DNA of 18,447 nucleotides, from the NCBI GenBank assembly GCA_046048295.1, contig JBJOGJ010000055.1, positions 1 to 18,447 on the forward strand, written 5' to 3'. Position 1 is the first letter of the stretch. Each line of letters starts with the position of its first letter. The notes beneath the pieces were generated by a model. That model was not told the origin of the DNA, ran no database searches, and saw only the letters and a program-made list of their open reading frames with translations. A program made the translations under genes and the position numbers. The stretch is from CBDCWA01 sp046048295. GTDB lineage: Bacteria; Pseudomonadota; Alphaproteobacteria; Rhizobiales; Hyphomicrobiaceae. This document shows, piece after piece, positions 1 through 7,917 of this stretch.

Positions 1-769
1 GAGGAAAATACAGTTGCTCCCAGTGCGTCCTTGCTGCGCCGGGTGCCGTCGAAATAAGCACTCCCGGCGCCAATTGGGCTTCCCACCAGACCGCAAATCC
101 ATAAACGGTTGCCGCACCGTCCATCAACCAGCGCGCCGTTCCCTTCCGAGACGTCTTGTTCTGCCGTGCAAGATCGAGACGATCCCAGACCTGCGCTGAC
201 CGCCCTTCCTCCATGAGCGCCGACGGTTCGATAGTGCGCACATAGACATTATTGAGGCTCATCACCTCTGCCGCCGAAAAGTCGATCCGGCCGCCGACCT
301 GACGCCACGCCGTTAACTCATCGTGCCATATCGACGAGACCACCGGTGCGACGTACTGCGCGATAGCGCACGGAATGACCTGTCCACCCGGCTTCAGGTG
401 ACGCTTGAGCACGTCGTTGAAGGTGGTGACGATATCCTCTTCGAGCGCATAGTTGCCGAGCGTCTCGGAAACGACGAGATCGACTTTTGGTGGCTCGTCC
501 ACTTCATAAGAAAGGAATGGCATCAGGTGACAGTTGCGCGCCTTGTTGCGCCGGATTACTTCGGCCGCGACCTCCGCCACCGCGCCGCTCTCATAGAGAT
601 AGACCTCGCGGGCGCCGAGCTTGGCAGCCAGTATGCCAAGATACCCGGTGCCTGCCCCGATATCGGCCACCACGGTCTCACCGGGTTTGATCGAGGCCTT
701 GAGCGCCGCCTCCAGCGCCCGGTTCCGCACCGCATCGGCGAGCAGCGTGCGATGATATTCTATCCGCAT
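1..769 (-). CDS. PRMT-like class I SAM-dependent methyltransferase (C-terminus cut by window edge)
   Basis: The minus-strand frame is open from ATG 769 to the window edge (256 codons seen, no stop). An in-frame stop at 779-781 leaves ATG 769 as the only ATG start, one base after the TGA of the upstream TrmH gene, so translation is probably coupled. Seen: SAM motif I ADIGAGTG (residues 35-42); acidic residue E60 at the end of strand beta2; SETLGNYALEED (101-112), whose E102 and E111 have the 9-residue spacing of the PRMT double-E loop; and THW (248-250) in ISTAPGAARTHWEQ, matching the PRMT THW loop. Known: these two loops define eukaryotic protein arginine methyltransferases and form the arginine pocket. 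Inference: it methylates arginine in a protein, perhaps a translation factor given its neighbours. Bacterial homologues are often named L11 or RNA methyltransferases, so the substrate is open. The canonical N-terminal YFxxY motif is not visible. Confidence 0.85.
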   Translation of the reverse strand, partial: MRIEYHRTLLADAVRNRALEAALKASIKPGETVVADIGAGTGYLGILAAKLGAREVYLYESGAVAEVAAEVIRRNKARNCHLMPFLSYEVDEPPKVDLVVSETLGNYALEEDIVTTFNDVLKRHLKPGGQVIPCAIAQYVAPVVSSIWHDELTAWRQVGGRIDFSAAEVMSLNNVYVRTIEPSALMEEGRSAQVWDRLDLARQNKTSRKGTARWLMDGAATVYGFAVWWEAQLAPGVLISTAPGAARTHWEQLYFP

Positions 770-770
770 G

Positions 771-1583
771 TCAAAGTCTCAGCCTCGGCCCTTGGATCTG
801 GTAGAGCGTCAATGCAGTTGCCACCGCAAGATTGAGCGAATCGAGCCGGCCGGACATGGGTATCTTGACCAGCCGCGTGCACAGCGCCTCTGCCCGCTGG
901 CTGAGCCCTGGCCCTTCGCTCCCCATGAGGAGAACCGTCGGTCGACAATACTCTGCCTCACGAAAGTCCTCGCATGCGGCGAGGTGCGTCCCTACCACAT
1001 CGCCCCGAAAACCCTGCCGCCAAGCCGCAAACCGATCGAGCGTCACCCGCACCAGCGGCACTGAGAATACCGATCCCATAGTTGCCCTGACGCACTCCCG
1101 CGCATAAGCATCGCAACAATTTCCGATCAATATCACCCCGGCACCGCCGACGGCATCCATCGTCCTGATGATGGTCCCGAGGTTGCCCGGGTCTCGAACC
1201 TCTTCCAGGGCCAGCCACATTTGGTCCTGTCCGATGCCTCCAGCGGCGGGGAGGTCTCTCCACCTCTGCCGGTAGACGGCGAGCAACGTCTGCGGATTGT
1301 CCTTTCCGGAAAGTTTCGCAAGCACGGCATGGGAAGCAGGCATGCACTGCGCACCTTGCTCGTCCGCCCACGCAAGGAACTCCGAGACGATCGCCATCGG
1401 CTCCTGGTCCGCCAAATAGACGACCGTCTCTGGCACGTGTCCAGCCTCCCGTGCGGCGATCAGCAGCGAAGCGCCCTCTGCAACAAACTGCCCCGTCTCT
1501 CGCCGCGCCTTCCGCATCTCGAGTGCGCGGATCGCCTTGATGCGGGCGTTCTGCAGGCTCGTGATCTTCTCATGCTGGTTCAC
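771..1583 (-). CDS. TrmH/SpoU family RNA 2'-O-methyltransferase
   Basis: A SPOUT-class (trefoil-knot) enzyme expected to methylate a ribose 2'-OH in rRNA or tRNA using SAM. All three SpoU motifs are visible: motif 1 EEVRDPGNLGTIIRT (about residues 127-141, with the conserved N and catalytic-type R), motif 2 LLMGSEGPGLS (about 218-228) and motif 3 IPMSGRLDSLNLAVATAL (about 241-258). The N-terminal part (ITSLQNARIKAIRAL, then FVAEG) resembles the SpoU substrate-binding domain. The frame stays open to GTG 1595 (274 codons). GTG 1583 is preferred: its GTGA overlaps the stop of the preceding gene, GGAG lies 6 bases upstream, and family proteins begin close to this point (270 aa). The exact nucleotide target (rlmB-, trmH- or 23S-like) cannot be told from sequence alone. 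Part of a compact methyltransferase run downstream of prfB. Confidence 0.92.
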   Translation of the reverse strand: MNQHEKITSLQNARIKAIRALEMRKARRETGQFVAEGASLLIAAREAGHVPETVVYLADQEPMAIVSEFLAWADEQGAQCMPASHAVLAKLSGKDNPQTLLAVYRQRWRDLPAAGGIGQDQMWLALEEVRDPGNLGTIIRTMDAVGGAGVILIGNCCDAYARECVRATMGSVFSVPLVRVTLDRFAAWRQGFRGDVVGTHLAACEDFREAEYCRPTVLLMGSEGPGLSQRAEALCTRLVKIPMSGRLDSLNLAVATALTLYQIQGPRLRL

Positions 1584-2518
1584 GTACTGCTCCACCGCAC
1601 GAAAAGCGACGTCGGCACCGCATTCCCTCCCGCTCTTGGCGCGATGGCAAGCTCACCGTATTCGAATACGCCGCCCCGCCCGGCCATGCACTCACCTGCA
1701 AGCTGCCGGAACGCCAGGCTCGAGGCCCGGATGGCGTAAACGGTCAGCACAAGCGCCGACCGCCCGGGGCCAATTAATTTTGCACAATCGGCGAGCAACG
1801 GCGGCAGATCGGCAAAGAGGTCCCAAACTTCTCCGCCCGGCCCACGCCCGAACTTTGGCGGATCGACCAGGATGACGTCGTAGGTCCGCCCACGTCGTAC
1901 TTCTCGCGCCACGAACTTGCGCGCATCCTCCACGATCCAGCGAATAGAAGCATCCCCTAGTCCGGATGCCGCCTGGTTCTCGCGCGCCCACGTGATCGCC
2001 CGTTTCGAGGCATCGACATGCACGACGTCGGCCCCCGCCGCCGCCGCAATCAGAGACGCCGCGCCCGTGTATGCAAACAGGTTTAGGACTCGAGGCTTCT
2101 CTCGGGGGCCGTTTCCAGTGCTCTCCGCCAGCCTGTCCCGCATCCAATCCCAGTGCGCGACCTGCTCCGGAAACAGCCCAAGGTGCCGGAAGCTCATCAA
2201 CCGGCCCAGTATCGTGACGTCCCCGCAACCCTCGGCCGGGATCACTACAGGCCAGGTTTCCGGCAGCTTACCGTTGAGCTTCCACCGCCCTCGCTCGCTG
2301 CTCTCGCCGTCCTCGTCATCCTTGCTGCCTGCAAATACCGCCTGCGCGCCGGCCCATGTAGCGCCATCAAGCGATCTCTGCCAGATCGCCTGTGCCTCGG
2401 GCCGGTCCACGATCACCCCCCCGATTCGCTCGAGTTTACGACCGCCCCCGCTGTCCAGCAGTTCGTAGCCGGTGAAGCCGTGCGTCACCACAAGCCGGGG
2501 CTGCTCGTCGTTGTCCAT
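1580..2518 (-). CDS. RlmI-like class I SAM-dependent (r)RNA methyltransferase
   Basis: Rossmann-fold methyltransferase of the COG1092/RlmI-like group. Seen: SAM-binding motif VLNLFAYTGAASL (about residues 144-156), acidic DASK after beta2, and the DPPKFGRG motif (about 219-226) typical of base methyltransferases acting on RNA. At about 312 residues it is shorter than full RlmI because no N-terminal PUA domain is visible. The second cysteine-type catalytic motif of m5C enzymes is not evident, so the base and target are uncertain. ATG 2518 is chosen 10 bases after the prfB stop; GTG 2524, two codons upstream, is also possible. The 3' end overlaps the TrmH start by 4 bases (GTGA). The spacing implies cotranscription with prfB and the next two methyltransferases. 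Confidence 0.85.
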   Translation of the reverse strand: MDNDEQPRLVVTHGFTGYELLDSGGGRKLERIGGVIVDRPEAQAIWQRSLDGATWAGAQAVFAGSKDDEDGESSERGRWKLNGKLPETWPVVIPAEGCGDVTILGRLMSFRHLGLFPEQVAHWDWMRDRLAESTGNGPREKPRVLNLFAYTGAASLIAAAAGADVVHVDASKRAITWARENQAASGLGDASIRWIVEDARKFVAREVRRGRTYDVILVDPPKFGRGPGGEVWDLFADLPPLLADCAKLIGPGRSALVLTVYAIRASSLAFRQLAGECMAGRGGVFEYGELAIAPRAGGNAVPTSLFVRWSST

Positions 2519-2528
2519 TGTCACTGGC

Positions 2529-3663
2529 CTACTCGAGATCCTTGATCTCGCCTGCTGGCCCGCCTCCCTTGATCTTCTGTGCCAGCGAAGCCTCCAGGAA
2601 CGGGTCGAGTTCTCCGTCGAGTACGCTGTCGGGGTCGGTGCTTTCCACCCCGGTTCGGACGTCCTTCACCAACTGGTATGGTTGCAGCACATAGGAGCGG
2701 ATTTGATGCCCCCAGCCGATCTCCGTCTTGCTCGCGGCTTCGGCATTCGCCTTCTCTTCTCGCTTCTTGAGTTCCAGTTCGTAGAGCCGCGCCTTCAACA
2801 TCCCCCAGGCGATCGCGCGGTTCTTGATCTGGCTGCGCTCCTGCTGACTCGCAACAACGATGCCCGTTGGATGGTGAGTGATGCGAACTGCCGAGTCCGT
2901 GGTGTTCACGTGCTGTCCGCCGGCACCCGATGAGCGATACGTATCTATCCGGCAATCGCTTTCCTTGACCTCGATATCGATGTCGTCGTCGATCACCGGA
3001 TAGACCCATACGCTGGCGAAACTCGTATGCCGCCGCGCATTCGAATCGAACGGTGAAATACGGACCAGCCGGTGCACCCCCGATTCCGTTTTTAACCAGC
3101 CATAGGCGTTCGGACCGCTGATCTCGAGCGTAACCGACTTGATACCGGCTTCTTCCCCCGGGCTTTCTTCCAGCAGCCGCACCTTGTAGCCATGCTGCTC
3201 AGCCCACCGCATGTACATCCGCGATAGCATCTCGGCCCAATCCTGGCTCTCGGTTCCGCCCGCGCCAGCATGCACCTCGAGATAAGTGTCGTTGGCGTCC
3301 GCCTCACCGGACAACAGCGCCTCGACCTCTTTCTTCTGTGCCAAGGCCTGCAGTTGGACAAGCGCCGTCTCACCCTCTGCAACCGTGTCCTTGTCTTCTT
3401 CGGCCTCGCCGAGTTCGATAAGCGTCACCGCGTCCTCGAGGCCGCCCTCGAGTTCACGATATGAGTTCATCTGCCCTTCCAGGCGGTTACGCTCGCGCAT
3501 CAGCTTCTGGGCCTTCTGCGGATCGTCCCAGAATGTCGGGTCTTCGGCCTTGTTCGTCAGTTCCTGGAATCGTCGCTCTGCAGTATCCCAGTCAAAGATG
3601 CCTCCGGAGCAGGGCGAGTGACTCCTTGATCGAATCGACATGCTTCTGTGCTTCAGCGCGCAT
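2529..3663 (-). CDS. prfB: Peptide chain release factor 2, with programmed +1 frameshift
   Basis: RF2 ends translation at UGA and UAA codons. The gene is split over two frames: 23 codons from ATG 3663 to CTT 3595, an in-frame TGA (3594-3592), then 354 codons read after skipping T3594, giving 377 aa. The joined protein runs LLRRHL then DWDTAERRF, as in other RF2s. Seen: stop-codon recognition tripeptide SPF (203-205) in RISPFDSNARRHTSF, and GGQ (248-250) in SSGAGGQHVNTTDSAVRITH, which triggers peptidyl-tRNA hydrolysis; both lie two residues from the E. coli positions. Start ATG 3663 has GGAGG five bases upstream. An uninterrupted frame from ATG 3641 would give a false N-terminus. Known: low RF2 favours the shift, so the protein limits its own supply. 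It lies 121 bp downstream of mrcA and heads the methyltransferase run. Confidence 0.96.
3591..3605 (-). promoter_or_regulatory. prfB: prfB +1 programmed frameshift site
   Basis: Read on the minus strand: GGAGG (3605-3601), three bases CAT, slippery CTT (3597-3595), stop TGA (3594-3592), then C3591. This matches the E. coli layout (internal Shine-Dalgarno-like element, 3-nt spacer, CUU UGA C). The frame before it encodes an RF2 N-terminus and the +1 frame after it encodes the rest, so the shift is required for a full-length product. Confidence 0.95.
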
Positions 3664-3689
3664 TTTGGCCTCCATTCGGATTTCGATTG

Positions 3690-3724
3690 TCTTCAAAACA
3701 TCGTGGCCGCACACCGGCGGCCAC
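3690..3724 (-). terminator. Hairpin between mrcA and prfB, possible weak terminator or attenuator
   Basis: On the minus strand an 8-bp perfect stem, GTGGCCGC (3724-3717) with GCGGCCAC (3710-3703), encloses a 6-nt loop and is followed by GATGTTTTG. The T-run is short and interrupted, so termination is probably partial at best. It could reduce readthrough from mrcA into prfB, or protect a 3' end. The stem is seen directly; the function is inferred. Confidence 0.4.
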
Positions 3725-3784
3725 TGCAATCTGTTCGTTGCAGGATAGGACACTCCGCCAGCGCGATCCACCCACCTGTTGGCG

Positions 3785-6325
3785 TCAGTAGACCGAGGTT
3801 CTCCCAGGACCACCTGGTCGTCCACCGCTACTGGGATCCGAGGTCTCATAGCCAAGGAACGAGTTCGGATCGTCTGGCTCCTCGTAGGGCTTGAAAGCCT
3901 CGGTAATGACCGCCCCGCCGCCGCCGTACGAAGCCCGGAGCCCGGTGTTCTTATCGACAGCGATAAGCTGTATCCCCGGCGGAATACGGAACGGCACGGG
4001 TTTCTTGTCCTTGTGAACCTTCTTCATGAAATCGGCAAAGACTGGCGCAGCGACTTGTCCACCTGTGGCCGACTTGCCCATCGGCTGTGGATTGTCGTAA
4101 CCGATGAAAACCCCGACGACCAGGTCCGCCGAGTATCCGACGAACCAGGTGTCCTTGGAATCGTTCGTCGTTCCCGTCTTGCCCGCAAGCGGCACGCCGG
4201 GCACCTCCCTGCGCACTCCGGTGGCAGTCCCGCGTTCGACGACGCCCTGCAGCATGGACGTCATCTGATATGCCGTATGTGGATCGATAATCTGGCGACG
4301 GTTGTCGATGATCTCCGGCTCTTCCTGCCCGGTCCACTGTGCTGCCTGACAGCCGGCGCACGTCCGCTGGTCGTGCCGCCAGACCGTGCGCCCCCAACGA
4401 TCCTGTATGCGGTCGATCAGCGTCGCCTGCACCTGCTTGCCGCCATTTGCCAGCATCGCATAGGCGTTGACCATCCGCAGCAGCGTCGTTTCTCCGGCTC
4501 CGAGCGACATCGATAGCACGGGGAGCAGATCGTCATAAACGCCGAAGCGCTTCGCGTATTCGGTAATGAGTGGCATCCCCATGTCCTGGGCGAGCCGGAC
4601 CGTCATCTGGTTGCGTGACTTCTCGATCCCGGTCCTGAGCGTAGCCGGTCCCAGCGACGAACTCTTGTTGTAGTTCTCGGGCCGCCAAACGTCCTTGCCC
4701 GCCCCCTGCTCGATTTCGATGGGAGCATCGAGCACGATCGAGGTCGGCTTGTAGCCGTTGTCGAGTGCAGCTGCATAGACCAGCGGCTTGAACGAGGAAC
4801 CGGGCTGCCGCCGAGCCTGCATCGCCCGATCGAACTGGCTGACCGAGAACGAGAACCCTCCGACCACGGCCAGCACACGTCCGGTATGTGGATCGATGGC
4901 GACGATTCCACCTCCGACTTCCGGCACCTGCATCAAGGACCAACTGCCGGCGAGATCCGTGGCCTCGTCGGGCGCCACATAGATCACGTCCCCCACTTCG
5001 ACCACATCATCCGGCCGCTTTGGCGCCCGTCCCTTCGGCTTGTCGGTCGCAACGAACTTTCCAGCCCACTTCATGCCAGAAACGGTCAGATGAATGGCCT
5101 GGCGCTCCTTCACGAGCTGCCCGTTCGGCAGCTTTCCCGGTCGCAATCCGACCAGCGCCTTGGAACTGTCGATTTTCAGCACGACACCCAGGCGCCAAGG
5201 ATCGATGTCCGATGGCTTGTCGATCTTGGCGAGTTCCTCGCCCCAATCGCCAGTGATCGGGATCTTCTTGACCGGTCCCCTCCAGCCACGTTGCCTATCG
5301 AATTTGACGAGCCCCTCCACGAGCGACGTCTTGGCATACTGCTGTAGCACCGGATCGAGCGTTGTCCGCACTGATAAGCCGCCGCCATAGAGCCGATCCT
5401 CGCCATAGCGCGCCAGGAGGGTGCGACGCACCTCTTCGGCGAAATACTCGGCGGCAAAAATATGCGCTCCGAACGGCCTCAGGTTGGTGTTGAGCGGCTT
5501 TGCGGCCGCTTCCTTCCTCTCGGCTTCCGTGATGTAGCCGTTCTCCGCCATCTGGCCGAGTATCCAGTTGCGACGCTCGACTGCAGCCGCCTGCTTCTTC
5601 TCGAACCGCGGATCATAATTACTGGGCGCCTTCGGCAGCGCCGCGAGGAATGCGACTTCCTCGAGCGTCAGGTCCTTCAGCTCCTTGCTGAAATAATTGA
5701 GGGATGCCGCCGCGACTCCATACGATCCGATGCCCAGATAGATCTCGTTGAGATAAAGTTCGAGGATCTTTTCCTTTGGATAGGCCCGCTCGATTCGCAC
5801 CGCGAGAACGGCTTCCTTGAGTTTGCGGTCGAACGTTCTCTCGCTCGTAAGCAGGAAGTTCTTTGCGACCTGCTGTGTGATCGTCGACGCACCCTGAAGC
5901 CCGCCCCGCTTCAATTTCATCTTGATCATTGCATAGTTCACGACCGCGCGCGCGATACCCACGTAGTCGAGCCCGCCATGCTCGTAGAACCTGCGGTCCT
6001 CGGCCGAAAGGAAGGCCTGGATCATGCGCTTTGGAACCGTGTTTATCGGTACGAAAATCCGTCGTTCCCGCGCATATTCGGCAATCAGCGCGCCATTGTT
6101 GGCGTGGATGCGGGTCATCACCGGCGGTTCGTACTTGGAGAGCTTGTCGTAGCTGGGCAGATCCTGCGATGCCTGCCAGAGGAAATAGCCGGCCGCCAAG
6201 GACGCGGCGATGAATATCACCACGCTGGTTGCGAAACCGAAGCCCAGCAACCCGAGAAGCATGCTCTTTCGCCGCTTCCGCTTCACCTTGCGCGGCTGCG
6301 GCGGGGGCAGGACTGGTGGTCTCAT
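3785..6325 (-). CDS. mrcA: Penicillin-binding protein 1A (bifunctional glycosyltransferase/transpeptidase)
   Basis: Class A PBP that polymerises lipid II and crosslinks peptidoglycan at the inner membrane. Start ATG 6325 gives 846 aa. The frame extends to TTG 6388, but that codon lies at a TATACT -10-like element, so it is unlikely to be translated. Order of parts: basic, proline-rich cytoplasmic tail, transmembrane anchor (about 22-49), GT51 domain with SAEDRRFYEHGG (catalytic E109 region) and GASTITQQVAKN (145-156), an OB-like middle segment (about 350-460), and a transpeptidase domain with SSFK (nucleophile S510, K513), SRN (S570-N572) and KTGTT (K716). The tail is Gly/Pro-rich. Length and motifs are normal for alphaproteobacterial PBP1a. 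The neighbouring amidase gene upstream fits joint wall synthesis and remodelling. Confidence 0.97.
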   Translation of the reverse strand: MRPPVLPPPQPRKVKRKRRKSMLLGLLGFGFATSVVIFIAASLAAGYFLWQASQDLPSYDKLSKYEPPVMTRIHANNGALIAEYARERRIFVPINTVPKRMIQAFLSAEDRRFYEHGGLDYVGIARAVVNYAMIKMKLKRGGLQGASTITQQVAKNFLLTSERTFDRKLKEAVLAVRIERAYPKEKILELYLNEIYLGIGSYGVAAASLNYFSKELKDLTLEEVAFLAALPKAPSNYDPRFEKKQAAAVERRNWILGQMAENGYITEAERKEAAAKPLNTNLRPFGAHIFAAEYFAEEVRRTLLARYGEDRLYGGGLSVRTTLDPVLQQYAKTSLVEGLVKFDRQRGWRGPVKKIPITGDWGEELAKIDKPSDIDPWRLGVVLKIDSSKALVGLRPGKLPNGQLVKERQAIHLTVSGMKWAGKFVATDKPKGRAPKRPDDVVEVGDVIYVAPDEATDLAGSWSLMQVPEVGGGIVAIDPHTGRVLAVVGGFSFSVSQFDRAMQARRQPGSSFKPLVYAAALDNGYKPTSIVLDAPIEIEQGAGKDVWRPENYNKSSSLGPATLRTGIEKSRNQMTVRLAQDMGMPLITEYAKRFGVYDDLLPVLSMSLGAGETTLLRMVNAYAMLANGGKQVQATLIDRIQDRWGRTVWRHDQRTCAGCQAAQWTGQEEPEIIDNRRQIIDPHTAYQMTSMLQGVVERGTATGVRREVPGVPLAGKTGTTNDSKDTWFVGYSADLVVGVFIGYDNPQPMGKSATGGQVAAPVFADFMKKVHKDKKPVPFRIPPGIQLIAVDKNTGLRASYGGGGAVITEAFKPYEEPDDPNSFLGYETSDPSSGGRPGGPGRTSVY

Positions 6326-6387
6326 CACCTTCTCGTTTTTCCGGCTGTGTTGGCTGCGACGTCTAACGCGATCGCCATGCGACAGCA

Positions 6388-6416
6388 AGTATACGCTAGA
6401 AAAAACAGTTTAGCAC
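6388..6416 (-). promoter_or_regulatory. Candidate mrcA promoter
   Basis: Minus strand TATACT (6393-6388) is a near-consensus -10. The -35 position 17 bases upstream reads GTGCTA (6416-6411), which is weak. A start near 6381 would give a leader of about 55 nt to ATG 6325. This supports the chosen mrcA start over TTG 6388. A short CAGT/ACTG stem followed by six T residues lies just upstream and might weakly terminate the amidase transcript. Confidence 0.4.
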
Positions 6417-6449
6417 TGCGACCTTAGCCGACATTATGGCAGAGGCGCG

Positions 6450-7829
6450 TCACCGTGGCGCCGCGGCCCGGCCTGCTGCCGCATTGCGTTTCGCAAAGAA
6501 CGCATCGACGGCCGCTGTAAGGCTGGTTGCAGCGGTCGACTGCCACTTTGGAGAGGTCAGGTTGCCGCGGTCGTAGCCATTACTCATGTAGCCGAGCTCT
6601 ACAAGCACCGACGGTGTCTCCGTCTGCTTCAGGACTGCGAACGCGGCGGATCGCGCCGGCGCCTTGGAAAGGCGGACCCGGCCGGACAACTTCTTCAGCA
6701 GGATTTTTCGAAAATCCTGTGAAAACGCTCGCGTCTCCCTCTGCATGAGGTCGAACAGGATCCCGCGTACCTTGTCTTCCTGCTCGCTGTCTCCGAGTTC
6801 GAGACCTGCGGCAAGATCGGCCGCATTCTCCTTCTCCGCCAGCCTCTGCGCCGCCTCGTCGGAGGCCTTGTTGGACAGCGTGTAGACCGTCGCACCGCTC
6901 ACATCCTCCGTCCCCTCGGCCAGCGCATCGGCATGCAGCGAGATGAACAGGTCGCCACCGTTCTCCCTGGCGAATTGTTGGCGATCCTTCAGCGACACGA
7001 ACTCGTCCCCGTCTCGCGTCAACAACACCTTGTAGCGGCCGGTCTTTTCCAGCGCCTTGCGCAGCCGCCTCGCCACCGCCAGCACCACGTCCTTCTCGGT
7101 GACGCCCTTGCCGGCCACTGCACCGGGGTCGAGCCCCCCGTGGCCCGGGTCGATCACCACGACCGGGCGCTTCTCTGTCCGCCGCCCCAACTTCCGGCGC
7201 GCCGTCTCGCCGGTCTTTTCCGAGCCCCGTGGCGGCCCGATCAGGCCAGCCGCTTCCAGCGCGGCGAACTGCGCCTTGCCCATACCCTTGATCGAAAACA
7301 CCATTCGGCGACGGCCACGGCCAGCGTCCTCGACCTTGACGTTATCGATCACGGCCGGCCCGGCCAGATCCAGTACGACTCGCGAACGGCCAGGCGCGAA
7401 GCGGCCATATCTGAACGCCCGCACCAGCTTGCCGCGCCCCTCTCCCAGCGCATTAGGCGGCAACCGGAAGTCGATTGGCGGCAGATCGACTATCACCCGG
7501 TAAGGGCTTCCGAGCACGAATGCGTTGGCTGCAACGGCGCTCGAGAACCGCAGCACCATCGTTGCCGCTGCCCCCGTATCCCGAATCTCCACGTGATCGT
7601 TCACGATATCGTGGCCATGACCAGGCGGCATCGCCGCCCCCCGCAAGCGTTCCTGCCCGAGCCCGGGCTCCGCGGTCGAAACAATCGCCAATGCCGCACC
7701 GGCGGCCGCCGTCAGCAGAACGCACCTGAATCTACAGCGCGTGGCGGCATCACCGAATATTGCCTTGAACGTCTGCCGCAACACCCAGATTTCCCCCACT
7801 GAGACGGTGCTTAACCGAATCTTTGCCAT
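6450..7829 (-). CDS. amiC: N-acetylmuramoyl-L-alanine amidase (AMIN + amidase_3)
   Basis: Periplasmic zinc amidase that removes stem peptides from peptidoglycan, chiefly at the division septum. Seen with ATG 7829 (459 aa): a basic N-terminus and hydrophobic export segment (about 36-52), an AMIN domain (about 75-180) that in relatives binds peptidoglycan or septal wall, an Arg/Lys-rich linker, then amidase_3 with Zn-type ligands H230 (DPGHGG), E245 (GVTEKD) and H299 (SLHADA), and catalytic E411 (VELGYMSN). The residues after about 320 form the charged helical insert that blocks the active site in regulated AmiB/AmiC proteins and is relieved by LytM activators. The start is uncertain: GTG 7784 has a GGGGGAAA ribosome-site-like stretch and would give a shorter signal peptide. 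The assignment to AmiC rather than AmiA is by domain layout. Confidence 0.94.
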   Translation of the reverse strand: MAKIRLSTVSVGEIWVLRQTFKAIFGDAATRCRFRCVLLTAAAGAALAIVSTAEPGLGQERLRGAAMPPGHGHDIVNDHVEIRDTGAAATMVLRFSSAVAANAFVLGSPYRVIVDLPPIDFRLPPNALGEGRGKLVRAFRYGRFAPGRSRVVLDLAGPAVIDNVKVEDAGRGRRRMVFSIKGMGKAQFAALEAAGLIGPPRGSEKTGETARRKLGRRTEKRPVVVIDPGHGGLDPGAVAGKGVTEKDVVLAVARRLRKALEKTGRYKVLLTRDGDEFVSLKDRQQFARENGGDLFISLHADALAEGTEDVSGATVYTLSNKASDEAAQRLAEKENAADLAAGLELGDSEQEDKVRGILFDLMQRETRAFSQDFRKILLKKLSGRVRLSKAPARSAAFAVLKQTETPSVLVELGYMSNGYDRGNLTSPKWQSTAATSLTAAVDAFFAKRNAAAGRAAAPR

Positions 7830-7863
7830 ATTGGCCGCATACTTCCCGCAGCTCTATGTCCCA

Positions 7864-7891
7864 CCAATATGACAATACGTGCTTGCGTCAA
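7864..7891 (-). promoter_or_regulatory. Candidate amidase promoter
   Basis: Minus strand TTGACG (7891-7886), 16-bp spacer, TATTGG (7869-7864). It points at the amidase start at 7829. The -35 overlaps the opposite-strand -35 proposed for rne. Pattern match only; no mapped start site. Confidence 0.4.
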
Positions 7892-7911
7892 ATCGGTGGA
7901 ACCCTTACAAA
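7882..7911 (+). promoter_or_regulatory. Candidate rne promoter
   Basis: Plus strand CTTGCGT with TTGCGT at 7883-7888, 17-bp spacer, TACAAA at 7906-7911. A start near 7918 would give a leader of about 680 nt before rne, consistent with the absence of a gene there. Pattern match only; a promoter closer to rne cannot be excluded. Confidence 0.4.
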
Positions 7912-7917
7912 TCTAAC

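Noticed and set aside
3592..3855. Stand-alone 87-codon minus-strand gene ending in LLRRHL
   Set aside because: Its last 23 codons are the true N-terminus of RF2, ending at the programmed frameshift stop; the part upstream of ATG 3663 is the mrcA-prfB spacer and the mrcA 3' end.
5462..6427. Long plus-strand open frame opposite mrcA (321 codons)
   Set aside because: It is antisense to a clearly functional PBP1a with every catalytic motif; the translated product shows no recognisable domain and is explained by GC-rich codon bias.
6933..7802. Plus-strand open frame opposite the amidase (289 codons)
   Set aside because: Antisense shadow of a well-supported AMIN/amidase_3 gene; no family motif.
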